Shown here: one piece after another, positions 58,440 to 64,000 of the stretch | Layout: each line of letters starts with the position of its first letter | How positions within the stretch are numbered: position 1 is the stretch's first letter | The notes under the pieces: model-generated | Database searches by the model: none | Told to the model about the DNA's origin: nothing | What the model saw: the letters and a program-made list of their open reading frames with translations, nothing else | Assembly: GCA_022747635.1 (NCBI GenBank) | Contig: JAKTNV010000060.1 | Location: forward strand, 1,963,872-2,027,871 | Length of the DNA stretch: 64,000 bases | From: Hetaerina americana | Taxonomy: Eukaryota > Arthropoda > Insecta > Odonata > Calopterygidae | Direction: 5' to 3' | Translations under genes and position numbers: made by a program

Positions 58440-61070
58440 GAACGCACAAGCCCTTCCACATCGTCAAGGTTGTAGTCCATGAGGAGGGCCCATATTAGTA
58501 GCAGAAGTAAAAGCGGAACCAACGAAATCGATCACTCTTCAGTTATACATGCTACCATGCAATCATATGGGAGGAAGGATTCGATAGGGTATGCGATCAG
58601 TTAGAGGATCGTGGGTGTTCCTGGATGGAAACATATCATAGTGACGTGGGATTGGAATGCGACGGTGGGCGAAGAAAGAGATGGTAGTGGGGAGGGTAAC
58701 CACAATTTAGGAAAAAAGAATGACCGCGGGGAGAAAACATTAGAGTTATGCAGGAGACAGGGCTTACTCGCAAATAACTAATACTTGATTTACACACAAC
58801 AAAGACGTTGGCACGTGTATACCTGAACATGGAAAATGCCAGGTGACTCAGACGTGTGTATTATGGCTAGGCACAAATTTAGGAACAGCGTGATCAATTT
58901 GCACGGATTCTTAGGAGCGGCTACGGAATCGGAACACATTTTGTAACTATGAAGTGAAGTGTTGGATTTAAAAAGCTAAAGCAGGGAAGGCCACTTAGTA
59001 AATGGAACATAAAGGCATTAGCCTGAATGTAAAAGAAGAGGTATCATCAGACTGTAGAGAAAAACATGGGTGATGAAAGGGAGTCGGATACTAAAGAGTA
59101 AACATAGAAATATATCAAGAAACGGTTTTCGATTGTCGCCAAGGAAGCTATGGGAACTGTTATAAGGAAAAAGACGAGAAAACCATTATTTGCGGTGGAG
59201 ATGATTAGAAAGATAGATGAGAGAAGGAAAATAAAGAATGAAATGAGAATGAAAGTCAGGCAGAGGGGAATACCAAGAGTTAATTAATTAATTTAGACGA
59301 ATAAAAAATTAAGCAAAATAAGCATGGTGAAAGACGCAGTGTGAGATATAGGAAAGCTTGCAAAGGAAGAGGAAAAGTGAAATTGTCGCGCTGCACAAAA
59401 TGGTTAAAACACAATCGGGAAGTAGGAATGGAAAATCTGTAATAATAATCAAATATGAGTCAGAAAAAAATATTGACTAAACCAGAAAAGCTCTAAAGAA
59501 GATGGAAGGAACTATGGTGAATAATTTAGGCCAGTAAGGTTAGATATATAGAGAGAATATGACGTGGATGAGGATAGCTTAGGTCTAGGTTTACTTCATA
59601 GCGAGACAGAAAGGGTATTAAAGGAATTGAAATCAAATTAGACCGTGTGGATGGAAAACCTTCCCGCGGAGCTACTTAAAGGTTTAGGAAAAAGTGGAAG
59701 GAAGATTTTTTATGGACTTATTCTTGGTAGTTACGTGAAAGGGAATTGACCGGAATTTTTGGTCAGATCTGTATTAGTTCCTATTCCAAAAAAAGGAAAG
59801 GGAGCAATATGTGCGGACTACTGAACGATAAGTCTGAACTCGCACGCAGCTTAAGTGGTCCTCAGGATGATCGGCAAGAGGATGGAGAGCAGGGCAAATG
59901 AATACTCAGGGAATGATCAGTTTGGGTTCAGAACGGGAAGAGGCACACGTGATGCCATTGCAGCAATGAGGTCACTAATCGAGCGGAATATAGAATGCAG
60001 TCAGGAATTAAATGTCAGTTTTGTATGTTACGAAAAGGCGTTTAATAGAGTAAATTGGGTAGAATAAATTATTATAATGCAGATAATAGGAGTAGATTGG
60101 AGGAATAGGAGAATTATCCGCAGCCTGTACATTTCTCAGAAAACTCAGGTACGATTGGAGAATGAAGAGATTCAATGAGCAGTGTTAGGAAGAGGAGAAA
60201 GAAAAGGGTGTTTAATTATCACGTGTTGTACGTATATGAATACGGAATGATTAAAGATGCATGGGAAGACGATAGGAATGAAATTCGTTACACAATTCAT
60301 TAAATCAGTTAGGTTTCCTGATTCTCAATCTTTAGTTTGTCAGTCAGGCAAGGGGTTGCAAGCATTAGTGAGTGCATGAGAATGTCAGTGCGGTGGGTAT
60401 GGAATGAGAATAAATATAAATAGAGGAATTCTAAGATAAACGTTTAAAATAGGAGGTAAAACTAGAGGAGGTAGAACCGTTTACATACCTCGAAAATGTT
60501 TTGCATCAAAATGGTCAAAGCAGTAGTAATATCGGGAGAAGAATTGCATTAGGAAAAGAAGCTTTCACAAAGGGGGAGAGTTGTTGACAGGGATGTTGAG
60601 TACTGATATTAAGAAAAGGCTTGTAAATTTCATATGGAGCATGAAATTTTACAGTACGAAAGCGTGGATCTTTGTAGCATGATGACAGGCGTACATATAT
60701 TGGAATCTCTTGAAGTGTTGGTTGGTGTAAGTTTGGAAACGATAAAATTGGCTGAGTGGAGAACAACCAAGGAATGGCTAGGCATGGTGGGGGAGGAGGG
60801 TTGGTCGTCCGGAGAAATCCTAAGAAGGTAGGAAAGATGGACTTGAAGAATCTTAATCGTGGACGGAATGTTGGAGAGTGTATAATGATAGAGGGTATAA
60901 TGTTAGGCAAATGAGGGAAGGGCAGTAATAAGATAGGGTTGTTGGACGGAAATAAGGGAGGAACGAATTATACGGATTTGAAGAGGGGTTCATTGTGGAG
61001 TAAGAGGTTGGGTTGTATTTTGTTAGGAGAGGGAATAAATTGTGAGGGCTAACTTGTGTCCATCCAAAAC
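58440..61070 (+). pseudogene. RTE-like LINE (CFDP2-like), nearly full length, decayed
   Basis: EN: VTWDWNATVGEERDGSGEG near 58641-58697, then KNDRGEKTLELCRRQGLL near 58713-58770, and an HKFRNSVIN block near 58873. Linker and RT start near 59600-59720 (a TVWMENLPAELLKG-type block), then SVLVPIPKKG near 59770-59800. RT: MIGKRMESRANEY and DQFGFRTGRGTRDAIAAM (59861-59970), then FVCYEKAFNRVNWVE (60020-60067; the catalytic DxxKAF block has Glu instead of Asp). The C-terminal end has GVSLETIKLAEWRTTKEWLG and WSSGEILRR near 60730-60830. It is the same family as 38620-42560. Confidence 0.7.
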
Positions 61071-61360
61071 CCACCTTTACTAGTAGATTCACGATTATAT
61101 TAGTACATACTTGAGTTTATGTAGAAAATCAATTTATCCCGCTCGTCAAAACGAAGTTTTCAGTACTGAAATGAAATTAATTTCCACGATATATCACCGA
61201 AGGTTGAAGCGAATGTATCACAAAATACTTCCTCTTCATTTCTTATTTAATGGCTTCAACGTGGGTTTCTTAGTCCAATGAGAGCAGTTTGTGGGTGTTA
61301 TATCACAGTCGTTGAATTTTGTTCACGTGATAACCATAAACTCTGCCCCGGGGGGTTTCA
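61071..61360. other. No recognised gene
   Basis: Short AT-rich spacer between a LINE and a GC-rich patch. Confidence 0.4.
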
Positions 61361-61780
61361 TCGTCCCTCGCCTTCGCTCTGTGAGCCACCGTTTATCCCC
61401 CCCCCATTTTCCCCGTTCCTTCTCATCCTCCTCCTCATTTCCCCTCCCACGTGCTTCCTTCCAGTCGAGTGAGAAGAATGTTGGCCAGTCTGAATGACTG
61501 ATAGCGCCCTAACGGTTTTCACCACCATCGAGAAGCTTTCTCCGAGCAGGACGGCGTCCTGGACCGGATTCTTCGCAGCCTCGCCGTTGCCGGGGCCCAA
61601 GAGCAGCCGGCCGACACCACTCTTGGAGTGCGTCTCCTCGGGTTCTCTGCGTAGTTGGGGGGGGGGGGAGAGGGAGGCGCCCGCTCGAGCACCGATCCTC
61701 ACCCAACGGCAAATTGGTGATCCCATGGGTGTCGCCATTGTCGCAAAATCAAATCGCCATGGGTGACGGGAGTGCATGCG
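61361..61780. other. GC-rich patch
   Basis: CpG-rich sequence with a run of about 10-12 G near 61656-61670. Open frames on both strands (61358-61777 - and 61494-61766 +) have no domain. It may be a CpG-island-like or promoter sequence, or a repeat. Confidence 0.35.
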
Positions 61781-62378
61781 TGCCCGTTAGGGAAACGGGG
61801 AGAAATTTGGGTGACCATCGTTTTCTTTCCTAAACTCGCCCAAGTAGCATGAACAACAGATCATTTTGGTGATGGGGGCGCTCAATCGATGACTCATATC
61901 ACATTTGCAAAAATTACGAACATAAAATAAAATAACTATGTAAGCGGGACCCTTCAATATCGCATGAAATTTCTCGGCCTTTCGTAAAACGACGTGAATC
62001 ACAAAAATCACGGCCTCAGATGCGTGCAAATTTCGGCAATGACTTCTTTTGTACATATGCACGCCCTTGGCACTAACTTCATAATCGTGACGTCTCCCTA
62101 CTTATCTTTCAATAATCCTCCTAGACGCCGTGCTTGTAAAAATTTCGCCAAGACGTATAATCGCAATCGGGATGAATCAATTAATAACATATTTGATTCA
62201 GAATTGATGCGAGGAAAAGAGTTACTATTTTTCACATCGATTTGAAACATGGGAATGCGAACAGGGATAATCACGAGTGTTGAAGCAGCAGATGAGGGAG
62301 AGCTCACTCACGGGGAAGCGGGAGACCCTTTGTTAAGGTCGCAGGCTAACCCCCGAATCTTATCCAGAAGACCGAAGA
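61781..62378. other. No recognised gene
   Basis: Ordinary sequence; the short open frames lack domains. Confidence 0.4.
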
Positions 62379-62457
62379 AAGAATAAAATATTTTGCGTTT
62401 CCACAGGAAAATGTGGAAATGCGCTCTCCTGTGGAAACGCAAAATCTTTGATTCTTT
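62379..62457. repeat. Short foldback (hairpin)
   Basis: TTTTGCGTTTCCACAGGA at 62391-62408 is the exact complement of 62427-62444, with an 18-nt spacer. Pairing continues outward imperfectly (GAAAGAAT versus ATTCTTTC). Outer arm sequence loosely resembles the foldback insertions at 29.4 and 30.0 kb, but no matching tail was found. Confidence 0.6.
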
Positions 62458-63410
62458 CCCCGTGCTTAACAAATGGATTTTCACAAGTATCGGTCTAAAC
62501 CATGTCTCATACCCTGAGGACCTCGTGGTGGAAAAGGGGGCGTTAGGTCTCGTGATGTTTGAGTGCTTGGTACTTTTAACGGTGCCAAATTTTATTTTAT
62601 GGTAGTTCAATTATTGTGTTTACTGTTCTTTAGTCTTCTCTTCAGGAATATGGTGATGGGACAGGAACTCCTAACAACTCTCTCTCTCCGGATCCCGATG
62701 ATTGAGGAATAACAAAAACGTGAGTGTTCTACCCCACACTTTACTGTCCAAATCTGTTATCAAAATATGTGTGATAAACATCTGATAAATGCACACCTCT
62801 TCTCTAGAAATACTTGAATCACAAAGAAGGCTGGAGGAGACAAATGAGAGGGGAATTTTGCATTAGTCACTCTGGCTTTTCATGCTGAAGAGATATTTAA
62901 CACATGAAAAACCATTTACACGTGTAACAAGAGTCTATTCAAGAATGAGAAATATGAAGAAAAATCATTCGCGAAGGATTTATAATGGTAATTGAGAATA
63001 TAATATAGTTTTATAGTTTTAATTTCAAAAATGTTCCCATCCATAACTAATTGCAGCATAAATTGATTCATATAAAATTTCTCAAGTAACTTTCCCAAGA
63101 TTGAATAACTTAGGATTTTGACTTTTACCCCCAGCCTTAATTCTCTTATGCAACATATGTGTACATGAAGTGAATTAAATAAAAATAATAATTTTCCTCA
63201 GTTACCAATTTTATTCTGCAATGAATCACCAATTAATTCTAAGCAAGGTCTTTCAATATTTTTTTCTACTCTCGATGACCATATTTAGAGCGAAACTTCA
63301 AATAAATTATTGGGAAAATAAATGTATCAGTAATTTCACCTCATGTCAACAAATAATTTTAGCTTGCCCATTCATATTTTCATAATATTTGGTGCATGGA
63401 TTTAATTATA
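62458..63410. other. AT-rich stretch, nothing recognised
   Basis: No supported gene or repeat. Confidence 0.4.
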
Positions 63411-64000
63411 CAGGGTGTCCGAGAAGTCAGTGTATGTGTGTAGAGGGTTGGCGCATTTTGGAAATTTAAGGATTTTTCTCTCCTTTGGATCTGTCCAAAA
63501 CTCATTAGTCGCGAATTTAGATAGACACAAAAATTGAATAAAAATATTTTTGAGTGTCTAAGGAAATGCTCCACTATTTCCATGAAAATCAAGATTAAAA
63601 AATGGTAGAGAAAGACGTGCGCATAAATAATGGAGAGAATTTGCAAAGCACATAGGAGCACACCCGCAGTCACTGTATTCAAGCGTCGTGTCGTAGTCAG
63701 GATAAATTCCCGCCCGAGTTGTGCGTCCGCAGGGGCGGCTTCCCTGAGACTGCTGACCGTCTCATTTTTTGTTGGCGAGTCGTGATAACTATGTCCTCCA
63801 ACTTTCACTGTGCATGAGAACCAACATGGAATTTTTAGTCGGCTCGAAAAAAAAACCAAACCTCCATCACTGAAAAAACTGTCAAAATGACTTACTTGAG
63901 TGTTGGTATAATTGCTATTGTCATAATTTATGACACTTCCAAAAGAATTGATGGCATTTTTTTCCATTACAATTTCTTTCGCCCTTTATCATGTTACTCA
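63411..64000. mobile_element. Probable end of a DNA transposon running out of the window
   Basis: TA then CAGGGTGTCCGAGAAGTCAG at 63409-63430 resembles the inverted ends of TA-targeting Tc1/mariner elements in this window. The open frame 63380-63967 (-) shows no transposase motif. The other end is not in the window. Confidence 0.35.

Noticed and set aside
63380..63967. 195-codon minus-strand frame as a transposase or membrane protein
   Set aside because: No catalytic or membrane pattern beyond AT-rich hydrophobic bias; the frame crosses the transposon end.

Overview
The window reads as eukaryotic, very probably an arthropod and most likely an insect. It is AT-rich DNA with short GC-rich patches, no operons and no intact host gene. 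The recognisable families are DD34D mariners, RTE-like LINEs of the type often annotated as craniofacial development protein 2-like, CR1-like LINEs with an esterase ORF1, Penelope-like elements (PLEs) and tRNA-derived SINEs. Species cannot be named from sequence alone. All identifications come from reading translations and comparing parts of the window by eye; no database search was run.

Layout: 0.8-1.9 kb, a CR1 piece split by a SINE, then a second SINE. 4.7-6.1 kb, a decayed PLE (reverse transcriptase, RT, plus GIY-YIG). 6.6 kb, a SINE, followed by a GC-rich patch. 8.8-10.4 kb, an RT pseudogene interrupted by an internally deleted mariner. 11-13.4 kb, LINE scraps on both strands. 13.4-16.9 kb, the best-preserved CR1-like LINE (esterase-like ORF1, endonuclease (EN), RT), all broken by stops. 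17.4-19.8 kb, a deleted SINE, a mariner scrap, a minus-strand RTE-like LINE and a foldback element. 19.8-27.6 kb, mostly unrecognised sequence with a solo mariner end and a direct repeat. 27.6-30.4 kb, a minus-strand LINE with a zinc-knuckle ORF1, hit by two foldback elements. 30.6-31.6 kb, a decayed mariner with an internal inverted duplication. 35.7-42.6 kb, several RTE-like LINE pieces, one carrying a nested mariner. 43.1-43.4 kb, an inverted pair of tRNA-like repeats. 47.7-53.9 kb, PLE, CR1, PLE and a Tc1/mariner-like transposase, with a tRNA-like repeat and a SINE inserted. 55.8-57.2 kb, an intact mariner with perfect 33-bp inverted ends. 57.6-61 kb, two head-to-head RTE-like LINE copies. 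63.4 kb, the edge of a further DNA transposon.

The only complete, plausibly functional coding sequence is the mariner transposase at 56008-57081. The most unusual signal is a dispersed family of foldback insertions at about 19.5, 29.4 and 30.0 kb. Each has a long inverted repeat, a shared tail of about 34-50 bp and target duplications of 12-15 bp. Two of them contain a hammerhead-ribozyme-like core. Similar decayed cores lie beside two PLE fragments. I infer that these are PLE terminal derivatives.
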